In this document: positions 47,483-59,440 of the stretch, piece by piece
Layout: each line of letters opens with the position of its first letter
How positions within the stretch are numbered: the stretch's first letter is position 1
From: Brachynemurus nebulosus
Lineage: Eukaryota; Arthropoda; Insecta; Neuroptera; Myrmeleontidae
Direction of reading: 5' to 3'
Length of the DNA: 64,000 bases
NCBI GenBank assembly: GCA_035578155.1
Contig: JAPWDM010000005.1
Coordinates: 24,116,877 to 24,180,876, forward strand
The notes under the pieces: generated by a model
Seen by the model: only the letters and a program-made list of their open reading frames with translations
Database searches by the model: none
Told to the model about the DNA's origin: nothing
Made by a program: the position numbers and the translations under genes

Positions 47483-48798
47483 GGTAATATAAATTAAAAA
47501 TGTTTTTCCAAAAAGTGTAAATGTCCCAGTATCGGGACACTTGAAAAGCCTTGTCCCAGTACCGAAATATGGTTGACCCAATATCGGAACAGTAAATGAA
47601 ATGAGTTTCGTTGTAGAGATCCGACCGTAAGACCGTAAACTTAATGAATTAAATAAATAATTAACTAATTAAAATAGTAAATCAAAATAGAATAATGATA
47701 ATAAATAACTGGGCTCGCAACAATTACATAGTAAACAATTTAAATAAAGCTAAATTTTTATATTTATAATCAGACAGTACTGAAGGCAACATAAGTAATA
47801 AAATAATTTAGCGATTCCATAACACCACAAGTAGGAAATATTAACAGAATGGTCCATATTCATTTGGTTACACACTAAAGTGAAAAATAAAATTTCACAA
47901 TTTTGTAAGATACTAAAATAAAACAATTCGGCAATTTGATTAAACACTAAAATAATAAAAGAAAATAGTCGAACAATTCGGTAATTTGATTACACACTGA
48001 AATAATTTGTATTAATAAAAAAATTAAATGCACTTGATATTTTTATTTTCAAATTATTGTATATTCGATAAAAAGTACTAATTTTAAGTTAACAAAAAAA
48101 AAAAAAAAAAAATTCAAATGATTAGAGGTTACAATTGACCAAATTGTTTAAGAAAAGAAATTCTCTGTAATTTATTTACATTATTCAAATTAAAGTTTAT
48201 ACATGTTTTATGCATTTTTTAAAGCAAAAGTACTTACTGCATTAAATATTAATTTAGAAAACGATTTTATTATTGCACTTGATTTGCTCACTCAAGATAG
48301 TACACCTTGAATATCAATAAAGAAAATCAATATGGCTGACTGTTACGATCAGTTCCGATACTGGGCATTGGTTTATTTTAGGTGTACCAATAAAGGAACA
48401 AGATAATTAGGATAATAATATAATTTTTCTGGTATTATCAATAAAATTTATCAAATTCTAAATGTTTCTATAAATATTTAAAAAAAAAAAAAATTATCGA
48501 AAAGTCCTTTTATTCTGTTTGTACAAGCTTAAGACCATTGACTGATTTCTTAGAAAAACCATTAAGAGATTTGGATAAGCCATGGGTCTAAGCGCATTGC
48601 TATATTTTATATTTATTTTTTTTTTATATTTCCAGAATATTTTGAAATTTTATTAATGATTTATTTTATGAATGAAAGATTGAGGTTTAAAATGAAAAAA
48701 GAATGACTGAACTTCATTGCGTACGAAATGAAATTTAATACAATAAATATGAAATCGTTCCGGTATTGGGTCTTGTTCCGGTATTGGTACATTTACCT
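47288..48798. mobile_element. 1.5-kb TA-flanked element with repeated subterminal motifs
   Basis: Perfect inverted ends of 24 bp start AGGTAAATGTACCAATACCG and are flanked by TA (47286-47287, 48799-48800). Variants of the terminal motif CCAATACCGGAAC recur inside both ends: about 47522, 47555, 47578, 48351, 48383 and 48757. A 39-base T tract (47438-47476) and a tandem pair of about 40 bp (47930-48005, AATTCGG-AATTTGATTA-ACACT) lie inside. No transposase is encoded. The TIR matches that of the 60.6-kb element at about 18 of 24 positions. Confidence 0.85.
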
Positions 48799-48800
48799 TA

Positions 48801-51552
48801 TTTAATAGTTATATTTTTGATTCAAAATAACCTCTTTACAATTATGAAGTGACTCCTGAGGTGTTCATGTATAGTTGATGTGTATGCATGAATTGTAATT
48901 TGTATTGCTCCTTGCTGAACTGATTTTTACATAAATAAACAATTCAAATAATTTTTAATAAATTGATAAATAAGCTGCTTCTTAAATTAAGTTACACTGA
49001 ATACTATATTTCGAATTAATCTGATTTTATGATACAAAAATATTAAAAACTAAAGAAGCTTAGGTGTGACATCTATAGTATCTGTAGTAATTTAGTATAA
49101 AGCTCCTGCTTATAGTAATTGGTTGTTACTACCGGTATCTACAATTCTTATTTGAACAATTTTTTGATTAAATCGAGCCTTTGGCCATAATAAAAATAAA
49201 AACTATTAAAAACGTCAGTCGGTATTGTGGATAGTCATATTTACCTACAAGCGCTCTAAAATACTATTGTAATGCGTTTTTTTTAGTTAAATAAATTGGT
49301 GTGTTCCCAGCGTTCACACCATTGGCAAAATATATTTAATTTACTAACATAAGCAAGTTAGCTTCACATAATTACTGTAATATACTCATTTAGCTTATGG
49401 CTTGGTTTATAAAGTTCTCTTATGCGGAAAATTCTTACTTCTAAATTTCACTTTACCTATAATTACATTTTCCTGATTATTGAACTTAAGGAATGTATTT
49501 ATATTTTTCGAAAATATTGTTCAACCCTTGAGTAAAAAAGCACCACTGATTATTATTTCTGGTTGAGAACGTGGAGTTAATGATGTGCTACACCTTATAA
49601 TTAGTTTAACAAGACGAATGACGCCAGTCCAATCTTTAAAATTAATAATTATTCCAGTATTCAGTCCCAATATTTCTTTTTATTGTTTTTACTAATTTAA
49701 ACTAAAAACAAGAAAAAAATGTAGAAATATATCAAATTTTATTTGTTTTAAGTGCTAATTTTAAAAATAAATTTTTGATTAGTTGAAAATTAGACCTGAT
49801 TTTTGTCTTATTAGAAAATTAAAAAAAAAATCTAGAATAAAATGTTCGTCTTTTGTTTTTTTTTTTATTTGTCTATAATTTCTTGTTTTAAATTCGGTTC
49901 GTCTTAAAAAGTAAATTACGCATTATATAGTTCGTATATATGACTTACTAAAGTAAATAAATGCTGTTTTTGTGACTATGGATGCAGTTTGAGAAGCCGC
50001 GGTTAACAGTGAAAGATTCCTAAGCATCTATTTTCAATAATAGAATCTAGAATAAATTAAAAGAAATTAATAAAAAATGAGGTTCTGAAACTGTGGTACC
50101 TTTTGTCATTTGCCATTTTCAGGTCACATTTGTAAAATATTCAAGTGAACTTTTTTGCGGCCCTCCTCTGTAACTATTCAACCGTAAATGTTAACGTACG
50201 ATTTAAATAAAAATTTTATAGTCTGTTATGTAAGTACACCCTCAAAACGATTTCTTTGTTCTTTGATTTTTTTTAATCAAAAAATTGCTTCAAAAAAGCT
50301 CATTTTTTTGATTCACGAAAATTTCTTTATTTCAAAAAAGACTTTTTTTGATTCAAAGAAAAAAGACTCAAATAATTTTTAATCTTTCAACAAAGCAACC
50401 GTTTTGAGACTGATTATCCAACAGTATTATATTTTTGAGCCCACAATTTGAGTTATTTTTGTTATTTTGTAAGTGTAATACGTATATATGTATCATTCTA
50501 CTGGCGTCTTATAATATCAAAAATGACCTCCACTTAAGTGGAAATATTGGTGCTAATTATTGTAAATATTATCAATATTTTTTATTAATTACAAAAAATG
50601 ATTTAATTATATTTTTTTATAATTATCAAGTATTTATTTTTAAACAAAAATATCAATTAATTAAAATTATTTAAAAAAAAAAAATTCGGGTATTTCCGAC
50701 ATAAAAAAATTGTTTTTAACATCAATCCGATTAATGCTCAAATGACTCAATCTACAAAAATATTTTATTCGTTATTCGCGCTACACTAGATTCATTGTGA
50801 TTTTTCTGTCTTGGAAGCCCCATATATTAATGCGGATATAATTTTAGGGAGCCTTATGATGCTAAATTCATAAATGTTGTTATTAAATCTAATCAATCAA
50901 TGATCTTATGTAAATAACGCCCAAAAAGTCAAATCGATTTCACAATTTGGACACGTGGCATAATTATCGGGACGCATGTAAAAGTTTTGTATGTACGCGT
51001 TGTGAGCTTGGAATATGATTGATATCATCAAATATATATACATTTGTATATTAATAAATGATTCAACGTAATCGCTTTATTTTTGTATATTAGTTTGTCT
51101 TACAGTAAAACTTGTTAAAACGACCTAGAACCATAAATATTAACTTTTTATAGTTAGCATGCATAGTAACGCTTTGTGTGTCGAGAATCTATATCATTGG
51201 ATATAGATTTGCGTATCCAACCGATCCATCCGACTTCTTCAAATGATGCCAAAACAATACTTTTTCTAAGAAAAGTATTGTTGAAAAGTTATTTTTAATA
51301 ATCAAAGGAAATTTTTTAAATTTAAATCTTCCGACCAGAGTGAACTTTTAGAACGAGTAAAATTATTCAAAAATCGTGAAATGTTTAGCATTTTGTTAAA
51401 TTATTAATCGTTTGATTTTTCATAGAAGCCGGGTAAATAGGCCACATGCGAACAGCAATAAAATCTTCAAAATATTAATTTAATAAATGAATTATGTTCA
51501 ATTATTCAATTAATAAACAAAATTCAATAAAATTTTTTTCCCAACTGTTACC
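48801..51552. other. Long AT-rich non-coding stretch
   Basis: Only one dispersed repeat was recognised (49975-50035, related to 42737-42845). ORFs at 50188-50674 are low-complexity Lys/Phe/Asn/Ile stretches and are not called. Confidence 0.35.
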
Positions 51553-51644
51553 TATACCGGGTGTCCCGTTTGGATGTATACATAGGGTTTACATGTTAAT
51601 TGATGATACTGAATTCCCATAAGAAAAAAATTATGTCACAAGAG
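51553..51644 (+). repeat. 92-bp repeat, left member of an inverted pair around the Penelope pair
   Basis: CCCGTTTGGATGTATACATA and TTATGTCACAAGAG match the reverse complement of 56346-56436 with roughly three of four bases identical. Conceptual translation contains VPFGCIH and LIDD followed by a stop codon; the other copy is open. Confidence 0.7.
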
Positions 51645-51713
51645 CAAAACAATAATAATACAAAATAATAATTCCAATTTAAATTACAACAATATTTTTT
51701 TTTGGGATATATA

Positions 51714-53568
51714 AATTTCACGAAGAATTTTTTCAACCTTCTCCCAAATTGCGTGGACTAGCTTTATAGAAGGATGGACATAATGAAACCAATATCTTCT
51801 ATTTCATAGCTTTTCTTTATTAAAATTGCCAAAATATTTTCGATATGTTTAATATCATCTTCAGTGGCTAAACATCAAAAAAAAAAAAAAAAATTTTACA
51901 ACGTAATAATAAACAATAACATCATTTTTATATATTTACAATTCTTCGTTAACTTATACTATTATTTTTTAGGTTATAAGCTACATATTGGATAGGAGGA
52001 TTATTTATTTATTTTTGTAAAAACAACAAGAATTTGTGATTTAGTTGATATATAGGAAATTTTATGTTTGGAAGAATATCTATTTGTGTTAACGAAACAA
52101 ACAAAACCTATTTTTTAATAATATTAGCGGATTTGAGACAGGACAAACTGAAACAGTATGTATATTAAAATGTTAAAAAAAATTTTTTTTACAATCTTAC
52201 TCACCAGAAATTATCTAAATTTCAGATTGTCATTCTTGGATAACAACCAACCATACCAACAATCCATTAGAACAATTTAACTAGTTTTTTTTGCATTTCA
52301 CATGGAAATTTGTCAATCGAAAAAATTTTTTATAAAATAATTACTTTAATTTAAAACAATTAAAAAAGTCAAACATATTTAAAATGTAAAATCAAAAAAA
52401 AATTTCAAGAGAATTTTTTTAAATTATCACAGTTTGTACAATGTACTCCTCAAGTACATTGTTATTGGTATGGTAGCACAGTGATCAACTGAACTAAATT
52501 TGTAAATTTTTTGTTTAAAGATAAATTTCTCGAAAATTCTAGACAAAATTAGTCCGGTCTCAATTTACATATTGGTATGTGTTTATTGTTTATGTTTTTT
52601 GATTACAATGTATTATATAAGCATCTTTTGGAAATATTGTTTATTGATTTCTATTATTATTATTATTTTATTTTTTTAATAATCGGTAAATAGGCATTAT
52701 CTAGAGCTAATGATTCTATCTGCTTGTTGCAATTTTTTGATTCATTCAGTTTTATGTAAAAACCTTCACTTAATAATCTTTTTTGGTATTTATTTTCTCT
52801 GTCTAATATTTCGACTTGGTCGAAATTAAACCTGTGATCATTATTTATCGAATGTTCAGATAATCCAGTTGCCTCTTTGCCCCTTTTTATGTCATATTTG
52901 TGTTGGGCTAATCTATTATTCAACGACTGTGATGTTTGTCCATAGTATGATAATTCGCAATCTTGGCAGTTTATTTTATATACTATATTGTAATCTTGTT
53001 TTATATCTGTTTTTACTCTTTTTTTAGTGTAAATGTTTGAAATTTTATTGTTAAAAGAAAAAGTTATTTTATTTTTGCTATTTTTTTCTATTATTGGTTT
53101 TAATTTCTTAGTTAAATTATTATAGGGTAAACAAATTCTATTTTTATGTTCATTTATTGTATCTACATTAGTTTTTGTTGTATTATATGCTAAATGTATA
53201 ACTTTTTCTTTTATCATGTTAATTAAATTTATAGGATAGTTATTTTTAGTTAGAATGGAAACAGCTAATTTTATAGATTCTTTTCTATTTTTTATGCTAC
53301 TTAAATGTACCGCTCTATGCATTAGATTATGTATCATGTTATTTTTTATGTATTGTGGATGATTCGAGTTGTAATTAATGATTCTGTCAGTGTAATTATC
53401 TTTTTTATGCCATATTGTGTTAATCACGTTATGCTTATCTTTTTTAACTAAGGTGTCAAGAAAAGCTATTTGGTTATTTTCTTCTATTTCAATGGAAAAC
53501 TGTAAAGTTGGATGATAATTATTAAAACTATTTTTAATATGTTCTATTAAATTTTCTGGCGCTACTGT
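51714..53568 (-). pseudogene. Penelope-like element, inverted 5'-truncated copy
   Basis: This copy is the reverse complement of 54203-56056, nearly identical: I noticed one Ile/Leu codon difference and one extra base in a poly-A tract. It encodes, on the minus strand from 53568 to 52663, the end of the reverse transcriptase just after YVDD, the FLDTLV region, the linker and the whole GIY-YIG endonuclease, then about 950 bp of 3' sequence. The open frame extends upstream to a Met at 53646, but those first 27 codons are the complement of the other copy's 5' end. The copy cannot make a functional RT because the palm catalytic motifs are absent. Confidence 0.9.
51838..51864 (-). ncRNA. Hammerhead-like core motif in the left Penelope copy
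   Basis: Minus-strand mirror of the motif at 55906-55932: CTGAAGA, short stem GATAT/ATATC, then GAAA. See that entry for the reasoning and doubts. Confidence 0.35.
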
Positions 53569-53575
53569 AAATATT

Positions 53576-55108
53576 TTGAGAAAAATTAAACTATATACAG
53601 ATAAATTATACAAAAATAAATATATTGACAGCACAACGAAGACCAAACTTCAAAAATCAGGAAAAACTTTACCCGAAATCTATTTTTTACCAAAAATTCA
53701 AAAAAAGGATATACCATTACGACCAATTGTTAGCCAGATCAATTCCCCTATACAGGGAATAGCAACATATTTCTCTGAAATATTAACTAAATCTGAAAAT
53801 AGTCAATTTTCCATAAAAAATTCGTATGATTTCGTAAAGAAAATTAATAACATTCAACTTAAAGATTCTAATGAAAAAATTTTTTCATTGGATGTCAAAT
53901 CTTTATTTACAAATATTCCTCTAAACTTAGCAATAGCTGTCATTAAAAAACAATGGTCCAACATAAAAAAATTTACAGATATAGATAGAGAATTATTTAT
54001 TGAGGGAATTGAGTTAATTTTCGAAAATAATGTTTTTAGATTTCAGGATAAATTTTATAAACAGTTATTTGGCTGCCCAATGGGTGGGAACCTTAGCAGT
54101 ATCATTGCTTCGTATGTAATGGATTTTCTTTGTGCTGCCAGTATTAAAAAAGTCAAAAAATGGAATCCAGCTTTTTTCTATAGATACGTAGATGACATTT
54201 TAACAGTAGCGCCAGAAAATTTAATAGAACATATTAAAAATAGTTTTAATAATTATCATCCAACTTTACAGTTTTCCATTGAAATAGAAGAAAATAACCA
54301 AATAGCTTTTCTTGACACCTTAGTTAAAAAAGATAAGCATAACGTGATTAACACAATATGGCATAAAAAAGATAATTACACTGACAGAATCATTAATTAC
54401 AACTCGAATCATCCACAATACATAAAAAATAACATGATACATAATCTAATGCATAGAGCGGTACATTTAAGTAGCATAAAAAATAGAAAAGAATCTATAA
54501 AATTAGCTGTTTCCATTCTAACTAAAAATAACTATCCTTTAAATTTAATTAACATGATAAAAGAAAAAGTTATACATTTAGCATATAATACAACAAAAAC
54601 TAATGTAGATACAATAAATGAACATAAAAATAGAATTTGTTTACCCTATAATAATTTAACTAAGAAATTAAAACCAATAATAGAAAAAAATAGCAAAAAT
54701 AAAATAACTTTTTCTTTTAACAATAAAATTTCAAACATTTACACTAAAAAAAGAGTAAAAACAGATATAAAACAAGATTACAATATAGTATATAAAATAA
54801 ACTGCCAAGATTGCGAATTATCATACTATGGACAAACATCACAGTCGTTGAATAATAGATTAGCCCAACACAAATATGACATAAAAAGGGGCAAAGAGGC
54901 AACTGGATTATCTGAACATTCGATAAATAATGATCACAGGTTTAATTTCGACCAAGTCGAAATATTAGACAGAGAAAATAAATACCAAAAAAGATTATTA
55001 AGTGAAGGTTTTTACATAAAACTGAATGAATCAAAAAATTGCAACAAGCAGATAGAATCATTAGCTCTAGATAATGCCTATTTACCGATTATTAAAAAAA
55101 TAAAATAA
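53576..55108 (+). CDS. Penelope-like element RT-GIY-YIG polyprotein, N-terminally truncated
   Basis: A 510-codon open frame. In order: a PLE-type RT lead (YFLPKIQKKDIPLRPIVS, residues 36-53), motif A with SLDVKSLFTNIP (Asp106), motif B GCPMGG (166-171), motif C RYVDD (203-207), FLDTL, a linker, and a C-terminal GIY-YIG nuclease with YNIVYKI (402-408), YYGQTS (417-422), Arg428 and Glu477. All visible catalytic residues are present and there is no internal stop. Canonical Penelope proteins are roughly 800 residues, so the N-terminal part is missing: the copy starts abruptly at the head-to-head junction with the inverted copy, and the first Met is simply the first in frame. In intact elements the protein reverse-transcribes and integrates its own RNA. 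Codon use is extremely AT-rich. Activity is unlikely without the missing N-terminus. Confidence 0.9.
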   Translation: MRKIKLYTDKLYKNKYIDSTTKTKLQKSGKTLPEIYFLPKIQKKDIPLRPIVSQINSPIQGIATYFSEILTKSENSQFSIKNSYDFVKKINNIQLKDSNEKIFSLDVKSLFTNIPLNLAIAVIKKQWSNIKKFTDIDRELFIEGIELIFENNVFRFQDKFYKQLFGCPMGGNLSSIIASYVMDFLCAASIKKVKKWNPAFFYRYVDDILTVAPENLIEHIKNSFNNYHPTLQFSIEIEENNQIAFLDTLVKKDKHNVINTIWHKKDNYTDRIINYNSNHPQYIKNNMIHNLMHRAVHLSSIKNRKESIKLAVSILTKNNYPLNLINMIKEKVIHLAYNTTKTNVDTINEHKNRICLPYNNLTKKLKPIIEKNSKNKITFSFNNKISNIYTKKRVKTDIKQDYNIVYKINCQDCELSYYGQTSQSLNNRLAQHKYDIKRGKEATGLSEHSINNDHRFNFDQVEILDRENKYQKRLLSEGFYIKLNESKNCNKQIESLALDNAYLPIIKKIK

Positions 55109-56056
55109 TAATAATAATAGAAATCAATAAACAATATTTCCAAAAGATGCTTATATAATACATTGTAATCAAAAAACATAAACAATAAACACATACCAAT
55201 ATGTAAATTGAGACCGGACTAATTTTGTCTAGAATTTTCGAGAAATTTATCTTTAAACAAAAAATTTACAAATTTAGTTCAGTTGATCACTGTGCTACCA
55301 TACCAATAACAATGTACTTGAGGAGTACATTGTACAAACTGTGATAATTTAAAAAAATTCTCTTGAAATTTTTTTTTGATTTTACATTTTAAATATGTTT
55401 GACTTTTTTAATTGTTTTAAATTAAAGTAATTATTTTATAAAAAATTTTTTCGATTGACAAATTTCCATGTGAAATGCAAAAAAAACTAGTTAAATTGTT
55501 CTAATGGATTGTTGGTATGGTTGGTTGTTATCCAAGAATGACAATCTGAAATTTAGATAATTTCTGGTGAGTAAGATTGTAAAAAAAATTTTTTTTAACA
55601 TTTTAATATACATACTGTTTCAGTTTGTCCTGTCTCAAATCCGCTAATATTATTAAAAAATAGGTTTTGTTTGTTTCGTTAACACAAATAGATATTCTTC
55701 CAAACATAAAATTTCCTATATATCAACTAAATCACAAATTCTTGTTGTTTTTACAAAAATAAATAAATAATCCTCCTATCCAATATGTAGCTTATAACCT
55801 AAAAAATAATAGTATAAGTTAACGAAGAATTGTAAATATATAAAAATGATGTTATTGTTTATTATTACGTTGTAAAATTTTTTTTTTTTTTTTGATGTTT
55901 AGCCACTGAAGATGATATTAAACATATCGAAAATATTTTGGCAATTTTAATAAAGAAAAGCTATGAAATAGAAGATATTGGTTTCATTATGTCCATCCTT
56001 CTATAAAGCTAGTCCACGCAATTTGGGAGAAGGTTGAAAAAATTCTTCGTGAAATT
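55109..56056 (+). mobile_element. 3' region of the Penelope-like element
   Basis: About 950 bp of non-coding sequence after the stop, shared exactly with the inverted copy. It contains the palindrome AATGTACTTGAGGAGTACATT (about 55311-55331), a T16 tract (55878-55893), the hammerhead-like motif, and a conserved end at TTCTTCGTGAAATT. The 13-bp word AATTCCAATTTAA lies at 56053-56065 and again at 51670-51682, a candidate target duplication around the whole pair, with 31 bp of extra sequence on the left. Confidence 0.75.
55906..55932 (+). ncRNA. Hammerhead-like ribozyme core motif
   Basis: CTGAAGA fits the conserved CUGANGA core, followed after one extra T by GATAT, a TAAAC loop and ATATC (5-bp stem II), then GAAA. 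Penelope-like elements are known to carry hammerhead motifs in their terminal repeats, which supports the reading. Against it, the unpaired T and the lack of an obvious stem III or stem I pairing make self-cleavage doubtful. It may be a decayed or minimal version. Confidence 0.4.
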
Positions 56057-56345
56057 CCAATTTAATATTATAACTACTGTTACTATCGCTTTAACAACAA
56101 TAATGCAGTAAAATAAAGAAATGAATGTCGCAATTTTCAATTAATTCACATTTTTGCATAATAAATATTTGTGTCATTTTCTGTAAATTTAAAAGGCATT
56201 TTTTTATTTTCTTGGAAATAAATATTAAAATAATAACAATATCGAAAGAATATTTCTGTTGAAGAAATAATGCAGATAATTTGGTGGAAAAAAATTGCTA
56301 TATAAATTAAAATTACTAAAAATATAAATATGTTTATCCAAAGCA

Positions 56346-56436
56346 CTCTTGTGGCATAACTTTTTCCGTATGGAAATCTAATGTTATCAATTAACGTGTA
56401 AATCATATGTATACATCCGAACGGGACAACCAGTAT
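56346..56436 (-). repeat. 92-bp repeat, right member of the inverted pair
   Basis: Reverse-complement relative of 51553-51644. It lies within a 111-codon minus-strand ORF (56146-56481) rich in Ile, Phe and Tyr that looks membrane-like. Differences between the two copies fall mostly at first and second codon positions, so the comparison gives no sign that the protein is conserved; the ORF is not called. Confidence 0.65.
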
Positions 56437-56481
56437 AATTAAATTAGAATATGTATCGTCAATCAATTGTTTATATAACAA

Positions 56482-57780
56482 TAAATAATAGTAAATTTAT
56501 GCCGAGTTGATTAAGTAAATTTTTAAATAATTATTGTTAATTATATGACGCGTTTTACATATAATTGTTACAAAGCTTTTAGCTATAAACATGGCGAATT
56601 AGTTAATTAAATTTTTGACTAAAGTTTCTTTGTTTTTTTCTTTACGCATGAGGGTTGACAACTGAAGTTTTCACATAATATAATGTGTAATACATACAAA
56701 ACTAAGTATTAAAAAAATATAAAAATAAATGACACTTATACCAATATGACCCTACTTTACATTACCCCGGCTTACCTTGTAGTAAGCTAGTTATTGTATA
56801 AATATTACTAATTTATTGTAAGTATCTTAGATACGTGAGTTAAATTCGTACTTCACTTAACTTGTTTAACATTGATCCTAAATTTTGAACGAATTTCTGC
56901 ACGTGTAGAAGAAGTTTCACTATAGTATTTATAATAAAATTTACATAATATTTTTAACAAACTCGTTAAGGAATTAGCTACAGAACGGACGAAGAGGTGA
57001 TGAATATACAACACAATATGCCATTTAGAAATTTAAATAAATTTTAGCATATTTCAGATGAGATAAAATGATACATTACATTCATTAAATGGTTATGATT
57101 ATTTCACTGTCTCTTTTTATTGATATACTCGTCTCACTCACACTCACTTTACAGTTCCTTATTTATGTGTAGGTATATATATATTTTTTTATTATGTATG
57201 TATTATTAACAGTGTAATAAATGTTTTAAATGACAATAATAATCGCTAAGATTGTAGGACTGGATGGACGGTTGGGACGGGTAGCGCGGAGATACGGGGC
57301 GAGACAAAATGATTTAAATTATGTAAATTATTTAATTATATTAAAAATAAAAAAGAAATCATTTATACGTTTATTAAAATATTATTGTATAAATTAAATA
57401 CAGTTATGAAAGACACAGTCACATTTGTTTTGTGTGTAGACAGTGTGATTACATAAAACTCGACATTAACACTTTACAGTCCGAAGACACAGCATCTGTG
57501 TAATCCACACAACAGTCGTAGAGGCTGATGATACCGTGAATAGGTAACGACTCAATGTCAAGTTTTTATCCCCAAAACTTTGACATTATTCATAATAAGT
57601 TAAGAGTATTGTTATTTAAATTTTGGTCGATTATTATATTACTGTCTTAAAGCTCATAGAAATATTTAAAATAAAACACAATTTAGTTTTACAGATGGAA
57701 ATTAACAGAATCGACATGTTTATTTGCAAATTTCAAAATAAAATTCACCATTATAATCAAACATTTTCAAGGATAACATT
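56482..57780. other. Non-coding stretch, nothing identified
   Basis: AT-rich, no supported gene or repeat. Confidence 0.35.
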
Positions 57781-58015
57781 TGACCCCGAGCTGGGCTAGT
57801 GGTTAGCAACTCCGCTCTTGACTGATAAGATCGTGAGTTCGGAACCGGCCGGGGGAGATACATCATCATCAAAACTACCATACCGCACCAATCATCTATA
57901 AGCATATCAACACCAAAAAGGAATAGTACAACATATACCAAACGATGCAACGTAGTTGTGGCGCATCTAAACAATAGAAAAAAAATTATAACATTTAACA
58001 CAAACAAATGCAGTC
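57781..58015 (+). repeat. tRNA-derived SINE
   Basis: The head (about 57786-57850) has an A-box TGGGCTAGTGG (57792-57802) and a B-box region GAGTTCGGAACC (57835-57846) 34 bp apart, the spacing of a tRNA, with AGCAACTCCGCTCTTGACT between them resembling a D-stem and anticodon arm. It is followed by a non-tRNA body with GGGGGAGATACATCATCATC and an A-rich end near 57975-57990. The head does not fold as an intact tRNA gene (extra G in the B-box), so it is a SINE and not a tRNA. A 95-codon minus-strand ORF over it is a chance frame. Confidence 0.75.
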
Positions 58016-58910
58016 AAATTAATTGTTCCCAAAAGTGGTTCCCAAAATGGTTTATATCGACGCCCAGGGGTGGTCAATAAACGTTCTGCAAGGGGTCCAC
58101 GTCGGCGAAGAAACAAATTGGTGGTCGGTGAGATGTCCTATAATGGCTTGCTTGGTTGTCCTAGAATGTAAAATGAGATGTTGATAACCTTTTTTTTGCT
58201 CGCCACTTGCACTTATATTTTCGGAAGCTGTTACCGAATCTGTGAATTTGTATCGGGGGTCTATTTAAAACCGGAAACTCTCGGATAAGTATTTTAGTCA
58301 GACACATTGCATATCCGTACTGCGGTATCTTGAACTTTTTTTTGCCAAATATTGTGTTTATATAATCAACCTGTATAGAAAATGAATCTGTATCTTTCTA
58401 GTCGCCATAAATGGAAATTAAATTTAAAAATTGATGATACCAATATTAAAAATGTTTTTGATAAATGTGTAATAATACTCGTAATATATTTTTATTAATT
58501 TTAAAATATTCTTTTATAAAAGACATCGTCTCGTATAGCGTTGGAGAGAATTCTCCAGTTTCTTTTTCTTCTCTTTAATTACCTACGTTTTTGTCTACAA
58601 AGATTAAATCACCAAAAATAAAAAGAATCTTTTAAATTATTCATAATGGTGTAATTATTTAATATCACCAAAATTTATTGTTATAATTAAGGCCATTTTT
58701 ATTCCATTTTCGGACAATAAATTTTATCATTTCAATCTTTGAATTTTATTTTTGAAAAATAATTAAACAGAGTTGTTATCTCAAAATGACCTTAGGTAAG
58801 GACTAGATTAGTTAAGAATTTGTATTATTCTTGAAAATCGATACAAAATTTTATGCAAGAAAAGAGTTACGGGGTTATGGTTACGACTAGCTGTTTGTAC
58901 TTTATAGAAA
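58016..58910. other. Non-coding stretch, nothing identified
   Basis: Slightly higher G+C at 58030-58280; no gene or repeat end recognised. Confidence 0.3.
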
Positions 58911-59440
58911 TTAGCTTATACTCGCAGCTTCGTTCGCCTGATATTTGAAATTATAACATTAACTTTTAAAAATATTTTTCTACAGTAATCAGATGTTTTC
59001 CCAGGATAAAAAGTAGCCTGTGTCCTTTTTCCTCCCTTCTGTTTATAATTACAAAAATTCAAAGTAAACTACTTATTATAATTTCATTGTTTCATATTAG
59101 AGATACATTTCATCTGGGAAATGAAACATGTTATCACCGTAAAAAGTAGCATACGTCTTTCTATATTACTCCGAAAATCACTAACCAAAATTTCAAATGG
59201 GTTGGTTGAGCGATTAAAACTTGATGGCGAGGCAAACAACATTATAAATACAATTTCTCACGACAATCACATGTTTTTTCTGAGGCAAAAAGTATAGCCT
59301 ATGTCCTTTGTTATCACTTTTGTTAACAATGTGGTAAGTTTGAAGTCAATGATTCGTTTTCTCATTGCTTTGTTTCAAGTCGGGAGCAAAAGGTAGCCTA
59401 TATTCTTCCACGTCTTAGCAACTATCTATGAATTGGAGTT
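58911..59440. repeat. Degenerate interspersed repeat with AAAAAGTAGCCTATGTCC units
   Basis: Starts TTAGCTTATACTCGCAGCTTCGTTCGCC. The word AAAAAGTAGCCTGTGTCC and variants recur at about 59008, 59141, 59287 and 59389, each followed by a CCAAAATTTCAA- or AATTTGAAG-like segment. TTGGTTGAGCGATTAAAACTTGATGGCGAGGCAAACAAC resembles the usual tail. The pattern is widespread in arthropod genomes (general knowledge). No ORF. Confidence 0.6.

Noticed and set aside
56146..56481. 111-codon membrane-like ORF, considered as a chemoreceptor-type exon
   Set aside because: No recognised motif; the diverged relative at 51.55 kb has a stop, and the changes between the copies are not biased to synonymous positions.
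57786..57850. tRNA gene
   Set aside because: A- and B-boxes are present, but the B-box has an extra base and no complete cloverleaf was apparent; followed by a SINE body.
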